From the IMG/VR virus record IMGVR_UViG_3300010397_000037, positions 1-38,761 of that record: DNA of 38,761 bases; one strand, 5' to 3'. Within the stretch, counting starts at the first letter, position 1; each line of letters opens with the position of its first letter. The notes under the pieces were generated by a model that was given only the letters and a program-made list of their open reading frames with translations, made no database searches and was not told the DNA's origin. Both the position numbers and the translations under genes were made by a program. Of this stretch, positions 29,349 to 35,375 are shown piece after piece. This stretch comes from a virus.

Positions 29349-29829
29349 CTTTCAGATGCTGACCGGAGATGATCCCGGCTTGACCCTAGGATTGCGCCTA
29401 GGCCATGCTCCATCTACCCCGCCACAGGGTCACTGATCGTCGAGCTACGTCTACTAACTGCGTTAGTCGCCATCGGGGGCTAGCCGGGAGGCTGCACATC
29501 ATCACTGTGCACTCAGCATCTGAAAGAACTCTGTTCTGGAGGCAGGTCTTGATACCTGCTATTGAACTAGGCTGGCTTCGATCCAGCGCCCTAAGCTTGG
29601 CAGCCTCGCTCTACCTGACTGAGCTACTATTTCCACTCGCCCGATTTCTTGCCAGTCCTCGGGTCCGCTGCGTGTCCTTCCATGCCGCTCCAGAACAGAA
29701 TTCTCTGAATGCTTTGTGTTGCTCCCCTTTGCGGGTATCGGTTCAGAGCAACTAGAGAGCCGGGCCTTGCCAAGAAATTTCGCGTTTCCGCGTTTGCTCT
29801 TATCTCAGCGCACCGAGCAACACAAAGCA
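29349..29829 (-). ncRNA. Large structured non-coding RNA, three stem-closed domains
   Basis: The 529-bp gap at 29328-29856 has no plausible gene. The leftward RNA folds into three tandem domains. Domain I: 15-bp stem 29829-29815/29724-29710, with inner AGAGCAA/TTGCTCT, a CGCG-GAAA-CGCG GNRA hairpin and CCC-GCAAA-GGG. Domain II: 17-bp stem 29704-29688/29541-29525 with one U-G pair, enclosing a tRNA-like fold and hairpin GCAGGT-ATCAAG-ACCTGC. Domain III: 14-bp stem 29526-29513/29362-29349, with hairpins TGCACA/TGTGCA, ACTAAC/GTTAGT, CCTAGG/CCTAGG and CCGG/CCGG. Five unpaired bases separate I and II; II and III abut. Such ornate architecture recalls phage RNAs like GOLLD and ROOL, but identity is untested. 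A promoter-like element places the 5' end at domain I. Confidence 0.8.
29563..29633 (-). ncRNA. tRNA-like domain lacking an anticodon
   Basis: 71 bases in the leftward RNA. Acceptor GAAATAG/CTAGTTC (one A-G mismatch), U8-A9, D stem GCTC/GAGC with loop AGTCAGGTA containing the invariant GG, variable loop AGGGC giving the G15-C48 pair, T arm GCTGG-ATCGAAG-CCAGC with C56, G57 and A58, discriminator A. The anticodon stem AGGCT/AGCTT pairs fully (one G-U) but its loop is GCCA, four instead of seven bases, so no anticodon can be presented. A replaces T at position 54, and ATA stands where CCA would be. It cannot decode; it may recruit RNase P or tRNA-binding factors, or serve as a structural strut. 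Confidence 0.75.
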
Positions 29830-29838
29830 CTCACCTAC

Positions 29839-29867
29839 ACTATGCCGTATTCCTCTTCATAACGCAA
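29839..29867 (-). promoter_or_regulatory. Candidate promoter of the structured RNA
   Basis: TTGCGT (29867-29862) and CATAGT (29844-29839) are separated by exactly 17 bases. The predicted start, about seven bases on, falls at 29832-29830, one to three bases before the closing stem of domain I. The hexamers match consensus at only three and four of six bases, so the element is weak or activator-dependent; its position is the main support. It overlaps the end of the nuclease gene. Confidence 0.4.
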
Positions 29868-30162
29868 TCCCTTTCGGCCGTCCAGCCAGCAACACCGGCA
29901 CATCCTCCACCCGCATGACCACGTGCACAGGCCAGATCGCGTGGAAGTCGACCTGGTCCTTGGTGAGCTTGCGTTCGCTCGGCGACTTGCGGCCATCCTT
30001 CACCTCGACCAGCCACAGCTTACCCGTCGATCGCTGATGCACCAGCAGGTCAGGCACGCCACAGCCTACTGCAGCCAGGCTCTGCACGTCGCATCCGCAT
30101 GCCCTGAAACATCCGACGATCTCGGCGTGGTTGGCGTCTACTCTGGCGGCTCGGCGGGTCAT
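29857..30162 (-). CDS. VRR-NUC/Holliday-junction-resolvase-like nuclease, 101 aa
   Basis: 101 residues from ATG 30162. GVPDLLVHQRSTGKLWLVEVKDG holds the PD...E-x-K triad of the PD-(D/E)XK superfamily (Asp38, Glu53, Lys55) and RVDANHAEIVGCF the preceding helix, as in small VRR-NUC and phage resolvase-like nucleases. It may resolve branched replication or packaging DNA. Its stop lies near the promoter of the structured RNA. Its start lies just inside the upstream gene, which overlaps it by four bases. Confidence 0.8.
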   Translation of the reverse strand: MTRRAARVDANHAEIVGCFRACGCDVQSLAAVGCGVPDLLVHQRSTGKLWLVEVKDGRKSPSERKLTKDQVDFHAIWPVHVVMRVEDVPVLLAGRPKGIAL

Positions 30163-30374
30163 GGTGCTGCCTTTGGGAGGCTTGAGCGAGCGCAATCAAT
30201 GATCGCCGCGTCACAAGCATCGACGGCATGCTGCAGGCGCATACAGGCCTCACCGAGCGTGTAGACGTTCGCGGCCGGCACGTTCTCCAGTGGGATTGCT
30301 CTGCCACCCACGACAGCTCGGGCTGCGTCTGCCATCTTTCCGGCCAGCTCTAGCAATTTGCGGTCATTGCTCAC
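30159..30374 (-). CDS. Small helical protein, 71 aa
   Basis: 71 residues from GTG 30374 (GTGA overlap with the gene upstream). An upstream reading frame exists but is arginine-rich shadow. The product (SNDRKLLELAGKMADAARAV and CMRLQHAVDACDAAIIDCAR) is a two-helix protein with four cysteines in the second half. Not recognised. Confidence 0.6.
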   Translation of the reverse strand: MSNDRKLLELAGKMADAARAVVGGRAIPLENVPAANVYTLGEACMRLQHAVDACDAAIIDCARSSLPKAAP

Positions 30375-30664
30375 GACAGCCACCCCGCCCGAGCAGCAGC
30401 GTGCAGCAGCAATCCGCTCACCGCAGCCGCCAGAACGAGCGCCAAGGCGATGTTCAGGCCTGTCCAGGGGCTGGGTAGCTGCTGGTGGAATTCGTCCGGT
30501 GTGACACCGAGATCTAGCGGCTCCTCGCGCTCGCCGAATTCGAGCCTTGTGCGAGGGTCGTTGCGTGCGCCGAGCCAATATTTCTTGGCCCAGTCTTCCA
30601 TGCCATCGGGCAGGTACTCGTCGTATGCGCGGCCTTGGTTTGAGCCGTAGTCGATATTGCTCAT
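30371..30664 (-). CDS. C-terminally anchored membrane protein, 97 aa
   Basis: 97 residues from ATG 30664 behind AAGGAG. A soluble acidic N-terminal part (DEYLPDGMEDWAKKYWLGAR) is followed by one strong transmembrane segment (GLNIALALVLAAAVSGLLLH) near the C-terminus. It would sit in the inner membrane with its bulk in the cytoplasm. Not recognised; superinfection exclusion or host-membrane targeting are options. Confidence 0.65.
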   Translation of the reverse strand: MSNIDYGSNQGRAYDEYLPDGMEDWAKKYWLGARNDPRTRLEFGEREEPLDLGVTPDEFHQQLPSPWTGLNIALALVLAAAVSGLLLHAAARAGWLS

Positions 30665-30713
30665 GCTCGCTCCTTCGGTGAATGCGCGGGCGCGCGCGGG
30701 ATGGGTGCAGGGT

Positions 30714-30965
30714 TCATAGCGGCACCAGTGGCAGCTCCATCCAGTGCGTTGGCAACTCACTGCCTTCAAGGCGCCCGCAGCCTCGATAGTCGCCATAGAA
30801 CCAGCCTTCGCTGAACAACGTGTCTTCATTGCAGGCTTCGGTCTCTGCTTCGGTAGCGAAGCTGTCGAACGAAGTGAAGATTCCGGTGAACACACCCGCG
30901 TCATCGCGGAACAGAAGCACCTCGCGGTACTTCGGCGCAGTCTCAATCGGTTGCCACTCGCTCAT
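30714..30965 (-). CDS. DUF551-domain protein, 83 aa
   Basis: 83 residues. MSEWQPIETAPKYREVLLF and the closing W-M-E-L-P-L-V-P are the signature start and end of the phage and prophage DUF551 family, whose members read M-x-x-W-x-P-I-x-x-x-P. The middle contains an acidic insertion. Function of the family is unknown; it is nearly always in early or accessory phage operons, as here. The 49 bases downstream of it before the next gene are empty. Confidence 0.8.
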   Translation of the reverse strand: MSEWQPIETAPKYREVLLFRDDAGVFTGIFTSFDSFATEAETEACNEDTLFSEGWFYGDYRGCGRLEGSELPTHWMELPLVPL

Positions 30966-31174
30966 GCTGCCTCCAGCGCTTCAGCCACGAAGCACAGGAA
31001 CATCCCCCACTCTTCGTCGGTCATGTTGTAGAACTGCTCCAGACCAAAATCTGTCAACTCATGCGGCCTCAGCCACCCGTATGCGACCTCATGGGCCTCG
31101 CAGTTTTCATCGGTCCATTCCGATACAAGCGGGCGCTTTGCCAAGCTCCGCAGCTTCTGGCTGATCGTCCTCAT
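30962..31174 (-). CDS. Small early protein, paralogue A, 70 aa
   Basis: 70 residues from ATG 31174. It begins MRTISQKLR and ends EWGMFLCFVAEALEA, and shares this frame with the protein at 31410-31607 (MKTISDRLR ... CMFLLFVAEALET); the cores differ. Two paralogues flank the winged-helix gene, so a local duplication is likely. The conserved ends may be one interface, the middle specific. Function unknown. Confidence 0.65.
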   Translation of the reverse strand: MRTISQKLRSLAKRPLVSEWTDENCEAHEVAYGWLRPHELTDFGLEQFYNMTDEEWGMFLCFVAEALEAA

Positions 31175-31413
31175 TCTGCACCCCCTTCCTTCGCCAGCAC
31201 CCAAGCAATCGGCAACTCGCCGTCCAGCCGCTTCACGAGCCCGCGCTTCTCGAGGCGCTTGAGCGAGTTCAGGACCAGCGAGGATTGGCTGGCTCGGCTG
31301 ACACCGCCTGCGATGTGACCAGCCCAGGCCGCAACATTGCGCGTCGAGCTGCCCCACTTCGGGTGGAGGGTCGCTAGGATCTTCTCCTCGTAGGGCGTGA
31401 GGTGGGTGGTCAT
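31171..31413 (-). CDS. Winged-helix-like regulator, 80 aa
   Basis: 80 residues. LTPYEEKILATLHP and then SRASQSSLVLNSLKRLEKRGLV follow the pattern of a MarR/PadR-type winged helix: helix, recognition helix with L-x-x-L-x-x-x-G-L-V, then a short wing (KRLDGELPIAWVL). It probably binds DNA as a dimer and could act on the operator near the divergent promoters. ATGA coupled on both sides. Confidence in the fold is moderate. Confidence 0.6.
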   Translation of the reverse strand: MTTHLTPYEEKILATLHPKWGSSTRNVAAWAGHIAGGVSRASQSSLVLNSLKRLEKRGLVKRLDGELPIAWVLAKEGGAE

Positions 31414-31607
31414 GGTGTCTCCAGTGCTTCGGCCACGAACAGCAGGAACATGCAGCGTTCATCGAGGGTGAGGTCTAGCCAGCGCTCGGTATCGAGATCC
31501 TTCCATTCGAAAACCACATCCTGAATATGGGTTGGCATCCACCAGAAATTCGGGACGCCGCCCTTGACGAACGCGAACTCGCGCAGCCTATCGCTGATGG
31601 TCTTCAT
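31410..31607 (-). CDS. Small early protein, paralogue B, 65 aa
   Basis: 65 residues: MKTISDRLREFAFVKGGVPN, then a tryptophan-rich core (FWWMPTHIQDVVFEWKDLDT), then MFLLFVAEALETP. Paralogous at both ends to the protein encoded just beyond the winged-helix gene. The ATG overlaps the helicase stop. Role unknown. Confidence 0.65.
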   Translation of the reverse strand: MKTISDRLREFAFVKGGVPNFWWMPTHIQDVVFEWKDLDTERWLDLTLDERCMFLLFVAEALETP

Positions 31608-32545
31608 TCGGTCATTCCTTGCAGTTGGTAGGGCCTGACTTCACTGTGTCGGTTGTCGACGAATCGCATACTGACCTCATCGAACCACAGCGAGAGCTTG
31701 CCCTCCCACGGACCGTGACGCTGCTTGTCGACGATCGCCATCGCGTCGGGCTTGACTAGCGCCTCTTCGTCGTTCGGATTGCGGTTCAGCGCCTCGTGCT
31801 TGGCCTTATTCCACCAGACGAGCACGACGTTGCTGGCCTGGTCGGAGATCGAGCTCGAGCCCTTGATGTCGTACTTCGACGGCGGCAGCGTCTCGCCACT
31901 GGTGCTGGGCTTGCGGCAGTGGGCGACGAGGTGGATGTGCAAGCCGGTGTCCTTCGCGAGCTGCGTCAGGTCCGTGATGAAGGACTTCGTGTCATCCATC
32001 GACTCCTCGGAGGTGACGCACTTCATGAGGCTGTCGAGGAACACGTGCTTGCCCTTGAGTTCCTCGGCGAAGTAGCGGCACAGGCCGAGCGCCTGGGTGG
32101 GACTGATGCGGCCGACGTGGTCGAAGAGCCACAGCCGCCTGTCGGTCCAGTCGTGGAAGGCCGCGAGCCATGCTTCGCTGGGGCGGTTGGTGCCCGATGC
32201 CTGGCGCGACATGCGCACCATCGTGTCGGCCGGCTCCATCTCCATGGACGCGATCAGGACGCGCTCGCCGGTGTTGCATAGGTCGAGGGCCACCTGGCCG
32301 GTGAACATCGACTTCCGGTGCCCGTTGAATCCGGCCCACACGGTCACATTGCCCGGCGGGAACTCGAGGTAGCTGCCGACCTTGGTCGAAGTCATGTGCG
32401 AATGCCTGCTGCCGGCTTCCTTGCGCTGGAACGATCGGACCACGTCGTCGAAGAAGTCGCGAGCTGGGCGCACCTTCTGCGCGTGCTCGGTCTCGGCTTC
32501 GTACGCGGCGAAGTCGATGCTGTCGGGGGTCAGTCGGCCAGCCAT
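31604..32545 (-). CDS. DnaB-like replicative helicase, 313 aa
   Basis: 313 residues from ATG 32545. RecA-type core: Walker A GFNGHRKS (residues 72-79), Walker B KHVFLDSL (Asp171), and the SMEMEP segment and a late KPDAMAIVDKQRHGP that match DnaB/gp4 C-terminal helicases; HCRKP is the H4-like site. No primase or N-terminal collar is present, so this is a short hexameric helicase, probably loaded by the initiator encoded just upstream in the transcript. AAGGGAG precedes the start. Confidence 0.88.
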   Translation of the reverse strand: MAGRLTPDSIDFAAYEAETEHAQKVRPARDFFDDVVRSFQRKEAGSRHSHMTSTKVGSYLEFPPGNVTVWAGFNGHRKSMFTGQVALDLCNTGERVLIASMEMEPADTMVRMSRQASGTNRPSEAWLAAFHDWTDRRLWLFDHVGRISPTQALGLCRYFAEELKGKHVFLDSLMKCVTSEESMDDTKSFITDLTQLAKDTGLHIHLVAHCRKPSTSGETLPPSKYDIKGSSSISDQASNVVLVWWNKAKHEALNRNPNDEEALVKPDAMAIVDKQRHGPWEGKLSLWFDEVSMRFVDNRHSEVRPYQLQGMTE

Positions 32546-32898
32546 GTGACGACTCCCTTCGTGTCGGTGACTTCGACGATCGGGAAGTGCCGCCATTCGC
32601 CAATGCCGATGTCATGGTGACGGACGGTGATCAACCTCGACGGCTCAACCTTCGCGATCGCCTCGGCGACTACAGCCAGCCGGATCTTGTTGAACCCGTT
32701 CACCTGAACGTCAAGCCCCGCAAGACACCTCAGGTCCATCGTGCGCACGTTCTTTGTCTCGTCGAGGTACAGGTGCGGGAGCTCGGGATTGAACGGGACG
32801 CCCTTGCCGTAGAGGATCTGGAACTCGAGGTCGATGTAGACCTTCATCGGTGCGAAGCCGCGGCGGCGCATCTCGCGCAGGTGGTCGAAGTCACGCAT
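32530..32898 (-). CDS. Hypothetical protein between helicase and initiator, 122 aa
   Basis: 122 residues from ATG 32898 (TGATG overlap with the initiator stop). Mixed fold: MKVYIDLEFQILYGKG, NVRTMDLRCLAGLDVQVNGF and an H-H-D-rich centre (VRHHDIGIGEWRHFP). Not recognised. Because it is tightly coupled between initiator and helicase genes, a helicase loader or single-strand-binding role is worth testing, but the sequence gives no motif. Confidence 0.6.
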   Translation of the reverse strand: MRDFDHLREMRRRGFAPMKVYIDLEFQILYGKGVPFNPELPHLYLDETKNVRTMDLRCLAGLDVQVNGFNKIRLAVVAEAIAKVEPSRLITVRHHDIGIGEWRHFPIVEVTDTKGVVTWLAD

Positions 32899-33698
32899 CA
32901 CTTGGCACCCCCGAAGATGTCGCCGGTAGGCGATGGCTTGCTTCGATCATGCAGCCACTCGGCCTTGAAGCTCTGCCATCCGCGTTCGGTGCTGATGCGG
33001 ATCGCTTCAGCCACGCTCAACTGCGCCTTCTTGGCTTCGCGCAGGATGGCGTCCCACGCGGTTCCCGTGAGGACTGCCTTCTTTGCCTTCCGAATTGCGA
33101 GCCAGTCTTCGGCGACCTTCAGGTCAACACCTGCGGCCGTCAGGTCCGCCTTGGTGAGCAGCCTGCTGCGTGTGCTTCTCTTCTCTTCTTCTGCTTCTGC
33201 TTCTTCTTTGGTGACGGAACGTGACGCGTCACGCGTGACGGTGTTCGTGTCACGCGTGACGGACGCCGAAGCCTGCTGCGCTTTTCGCTCCCGATATCGG
33301 GCCGATCGGACAGCGGCGCCCATGTCCTTGTCGCGGTACTTCATGTAGTTCAAGACCACATACCCGCCATCGACACGGACGAGGCGGCGGCCCTCAAAAT
33401 CGCTCGAACGACTCTCGGGATCCGGTGCGCCGAGCTTCTCGAGGGCGTCCATGCCGGCAGCCTGATCCGCCATCGACATTCGCACGATGCCAGGGCCGGC
33501 GGCCTGCACGAAGCCGTACCAGCCTGGCGGCACGACGAAGCCGGTCTGCTCCAGCGATCGCACCTCGAACTGAGGCATCGGCTCGCGGATCTCGATCGGC
33601 TGCGCCATGAGAAGAGCGGTGATGAAAACGTCGCGCGGCTCGCGCTCGACCCAAAGCGTGGAGTTGAGGATTCCACAGTCCAATTTGACGAATGCCAT
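32898..33698 (-). CDS. Replication initiation protein (lambda O-type), 266 aa
   Basis: 266 residues. The N-terminus MAFVKLDCGILNSTLWVERE and the downstream WYGFVQAAGPGIVRM and RLVRVDGGYVVLNYMKYRDK are characteristic of phage replisome-organiser/initiator proteins. A linker rich in Ser, Thr and Glu (SVTRD repeats, then EEAEAEEEKR) follows, ending in a helical C-terminus. Four palindromic sites lie in or beside the gene, three under the linker, so the protein probably binds its own gene, as lambda O does. Confidence 0.85.
   Translation of the reverse strand: MAFVKLDCGILNSTLWVEREPRDVFITALLMAQPIEIREPMPQFEVRSLEQTGFVVPPGWYGFVQAAGPGIVRMSMADQAAGMDALEKLGAPDPESRSSDFEGRRLVRVDGGYVVLNYMKYRDKDMGAAVRSARYRERKAQQASASVTRDTNTVTRDASRSVTKEEAEAEEEKRSTRSRLLTKADLTAAGVDLKVAEDWLAIRKAKKAVLTGTAWDAILREAKKAQLSVAEAIRISTERGWQSFKAEWLHDRSKPSPTGDIFGGAK
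33175..33260. other. Probable replication origin: iterons plus pyrimidine tract
   Basis: Inside the initiator gene, GTGACGCGTCAC (33221-33232), GTCACGCGTGAC (33228-33239) and a second GTCACGCGTGAC (33249-33260) are 12-bp perfect palindromes; an extra GTGAC half-site lies at 33211-33215. They are next to a 36-base almost pure pyrimidine run (33175-33210), which could be the strand-opening element. The layout copies lambda ori: iterons inside the initiator gene beside a purine/pyrimidine tract. Confidence 0.75.
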
Positions 33699-33702
33699 GG
33701 CG

Positions 33703-34056
33703 CTATGGTGTCACGTCGTCACGCGTGACGCAACGACTATTTTGCGCACACCTCTGCAGCGCCGCCACCTTCCGCTCATACCGCGTCGGCTGGTGGACGT
33801 ACTTGGGCCTGGGCAGCTCGAGCCAGACCAGCGGGTGCATGTCGGCCTTGAGGTTGTTGCAGCGGCGGCAGGACAGGCGGAGGTTCTCGAGCTCGTCGGT
33901 TCCGCCGAGCACGGTCGGCATCCAGTGGTCGAGCGTCGCCCCAAGCGCGCTGGTGTCCCCGTAGCGCTTCAACGGCACGTCGCAGTAGCAGCAGACCGCG
34001 TTACCGCACTGCGGCCATAGCTGGCGGACCTTGGCGCGACGGGTGCGGGCGTCCAT
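33703..34056 (-). CDS. HNH endonuclease, 117 aa
   Basis: 117 residues from ATG 34056 (TGATG). Zinc cysteines C-x2-C at residues 22-25 and CRRC at 63-66; the HNH core is LDHWMPTVLGG (Asp43-His44), with ENLRLSCRRCNNLK completing it. Such enzymes next to replication genes act in packaging, homing or DNA processing. Its last residues include VTRD, encoded by one origin-type palindrome, so nuclease and iteron overlap. Confidence 0.88.
   Translation of the reverse strand: MDARTRRAKVRQLWPQCGNAVCCYCDVPLKRYGDTSALGATLDHWMPTVLGGTDELENLRLSCRRCNNLKADMHPLVWLELPRPKYVHQPTRYERKVAALQRCAQNSRCVTRDDVTP
33718..33729. repeat. Fourth origin-type palindrome, at start of initiator gene
   Basis: GTCACGCGTGAC identical to the iterons inside the initiator, 20 bases before that gene's start, with a further half-site GTCACG at 33710-33715 closer to it. 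Located just where the initiator protein could repress its own translation or transcription, or where a second initiator complex could form. Confidence 0.7.
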
Positions 34057-34538
34057 CAGGCGAACGGCACCAGTGGCGTGTCGTAGCCGAGCATCAGCGG
34101 GTGCATCGGATCGTTCGTGGCAGTGAACCCGAAGCACATCACCGGCTTGCGTGTCGCGATCAACTTGCGCTTGAGCGCGTCGAGCTCATGGCGCAGATCG
34201 ATCGGCACCTTTCCTCGAGATCCCCAGCATGGAACCAGGATGTCAGCCTCGGCCGCCATGATGTCGATGTATTCGTCGTTCTGACGGCCCTGCGGCATGT
34301 ATGTCGAGGAGAGCACCTTCACATCGGTAGCGCGAAATGCGAAGACGTTGCCGACGATGAATCGACTGCCGCCCCAGCGCTTCATGAAGCCGATCCACTT
34401 GCGCACCGTGGCGTCGTCGAGGTTCGCATCAGCCGTGCTCGGGTTGATGCCGAAGAATGCATAGACCGGGCCTTCCATGCCGACCGCGCGATCCAGGCGG
34501 TAGCGGTACTGGCCGCATGGGCTGATGACTGCACTCAC
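34056..34538 (-). CDS. DUF1643-family protein, 160 aa
   Basis: 160 residues from GTG 34538. YAFFGINPSTADANLDDATVRK-type sequence, then RWGGSRFIVGNVFAFRATD, is diagnostic of DUF1643, a small alpha/beta family widespread in phages and mobile elements. A conserved N-P-S and D-D and later CWGSRGK suggest an active site, possibly nucleotide-related, but activity is not established. It lies at the start of the replication gene block. Confidence 0.85.
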   Translation of the reverse strand: MSAVISPCGQYRYRLDRAVGMEGPVYAFFGINPSTADANLDDATVRKWIGFMKRWGGSRFIVGNVFAFRATDVKVLSSTYMPQGRQNDEYIDIMAAEADILVPCWGSRGKVPIDLRHELDALKRKLIATRKPVMCFGFTATNDPMHPLMLGYDTPLVPFA

Positions 34539-34813
34539 GCCTTCACCTCCCGACCGCTCTTGCGCTGAGCGATGGCGTTGACTTCGTCGGCGCCGTCTGT
34601 GTCGCGGAGAGAATGAACCCATGCGATTGGAACAAACCGTGTCGTGCCTTCGCCCGTCGGCAGGTCTTGATCAACCTCGATCGCCCTTGCGATCCCGACA
34701 TGCATGAACTTAAGTTCACCAAGGACACAAATGCATTGAACAATCTTCCCGAGATTCAACCCCTTGAGACTATGGACGATGATGCCAAGTTCGCCCGCTT
34801 TGATCTCGCTCAT
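34535..34813 (-). CDS. Hypothetical protein, 92 aa
   Basis: 92 residues behind AAGGAGGCGCA. Beta-rich: GELGIIVHSLKGLNLGKIV, then ICVLGELKFMHVGIAR, then FVPIAWVHSLRD, with a basic C-terminus. Such KOW-like barrels bind nucleic acid or ribosomes in other proteins, but I cannot assign it. Stop overlaps the DUF1643 start (GTGA). Confidence 0.6.
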   Translation of the reverse strand: MSEIKAGELGIIVHSLKGLNLGKIVQCICVLGELKFMHVGIARAIEVDQDLPTGEGTTRFVPIAWVHSLRDTDGADEVNAIAQRKSGREVKA

Positions 34814-35106
34814 TGCGCCTCCTTCGGCTGGTAGCCGATCGAACGCACCACATGGCGCGCATCCATGCGACTGGCGAACCAGCGCGACAGTTCGCGAGAG
34901 TCATCCTGCAACAAGCCGGGCGGCCATCCGGTCTTGCCGCCACCGCGCCGAAACGCATACGCAGCCTGATCGTCGACGGCAGCGCAAGCCTCGCGCCACG
35001 AAATCAAGCATGCCGGCTCATACGTCTGCGGCGCCACGACAGCGGCGACCGGTTGCGAATCGGACTTGCGGCGCAGGTCCGCGGCTACGGAGTGAAGGGT
35101 GATCAT
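34810..35106 (-). CDS. Hypothetical protein, 98 aa
   Basis: 98 residues from ATG 35106 with AAGGAG. Basic, with RRGGGKTGWPPGLL in the middle resembling a nucleotide or nucleic-acid loop, though not a true Walker A (G-G-G-K-T lacks the preceding strand). WREACAAVDDQAAYAFR and the end RHVVRSIGYQPKEA are unremarkable. Not recognised. Confidence 0.6.
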   Translation of the reverse strand: MITLHSVAADLRRKSDSQPVAAVVAPQTYEPACLISWREACAAVDDQAAYAFRRGGGKTGWPPGLLQDDSRELSRWFASRMDARHVVRSIGYQPKEAQ

Positions 35107-35375
35107 GATTGCTCCTTCTTGCAGCCCATGGCATCGCACTCACTGGGCGTCTTGCACGCATCCGGGAAGCACTGCCCAGGTGTGAAGTGCGATTCCAGCA
35201 TCTCGCGGATCCGCGTCACGTTCAGGCGCCCGTCGCCGACCGCCACTGCGTCATCGCACTCGTCGAGCAACAGCTTCACGACCGCGCAGTCGTCCTCGAA
35301 TTGGTCGCTTCGCCCGCTGGCGTAGGCCTGCGTCAGAGCGTCCATTCCGTCATCCGTTTCTTCGTCAAAGTTCAT
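35103..35375 (-). CDS. Acidic hypothetical protein, 90 aa
   Basis: 90 residues from ATG 35375. Very acidic N-terminal half (NFDEETDDGMDALTQAYASG, later FEDDCAVVKLLLDECDDAVA), then a basic, cysteine-containing C-terminus (CFPDACKTPSECDAMGCKKE) with four cysteines, perhaps a zinc site. Early, second or third in the transcript; acidic early phage proteins often antagonise host nucleases or sigma factors, but there is no further evidence. Confidence 0.6.
   Translation of the reverse strand: MNFDEETDDGMDALTQAYASGRSDQFEDDCAVVKLLLDECDDAVAVGDGRLNVTRIREMLESHFTPGQCFPDACKTPSECDAMGCKKEQS

Noticed and set aside
29493-29511. Hairpin with loop GTGATGA looking like a tRNA-Ile anticodon arm
   Set aside because: No D arm, T arm or acceptor can be fitted around it; it is only one hairpin of domain III.
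29349-29829. Calling the RNA GOLLD or ROOL
   Set aside because: Similarity is only in size class, ornate form and phage setting; without a covariance-model hit the name cannot be given.
29405-29830. Open frames of 67 codons (leftward) and 116 codons (rightward) inside the non-coding gap
   Set aside because: Neither has a ribosome site, a domain or plausible composition, and both run through the paired stems. Paired RNA strands explain the sequence better.
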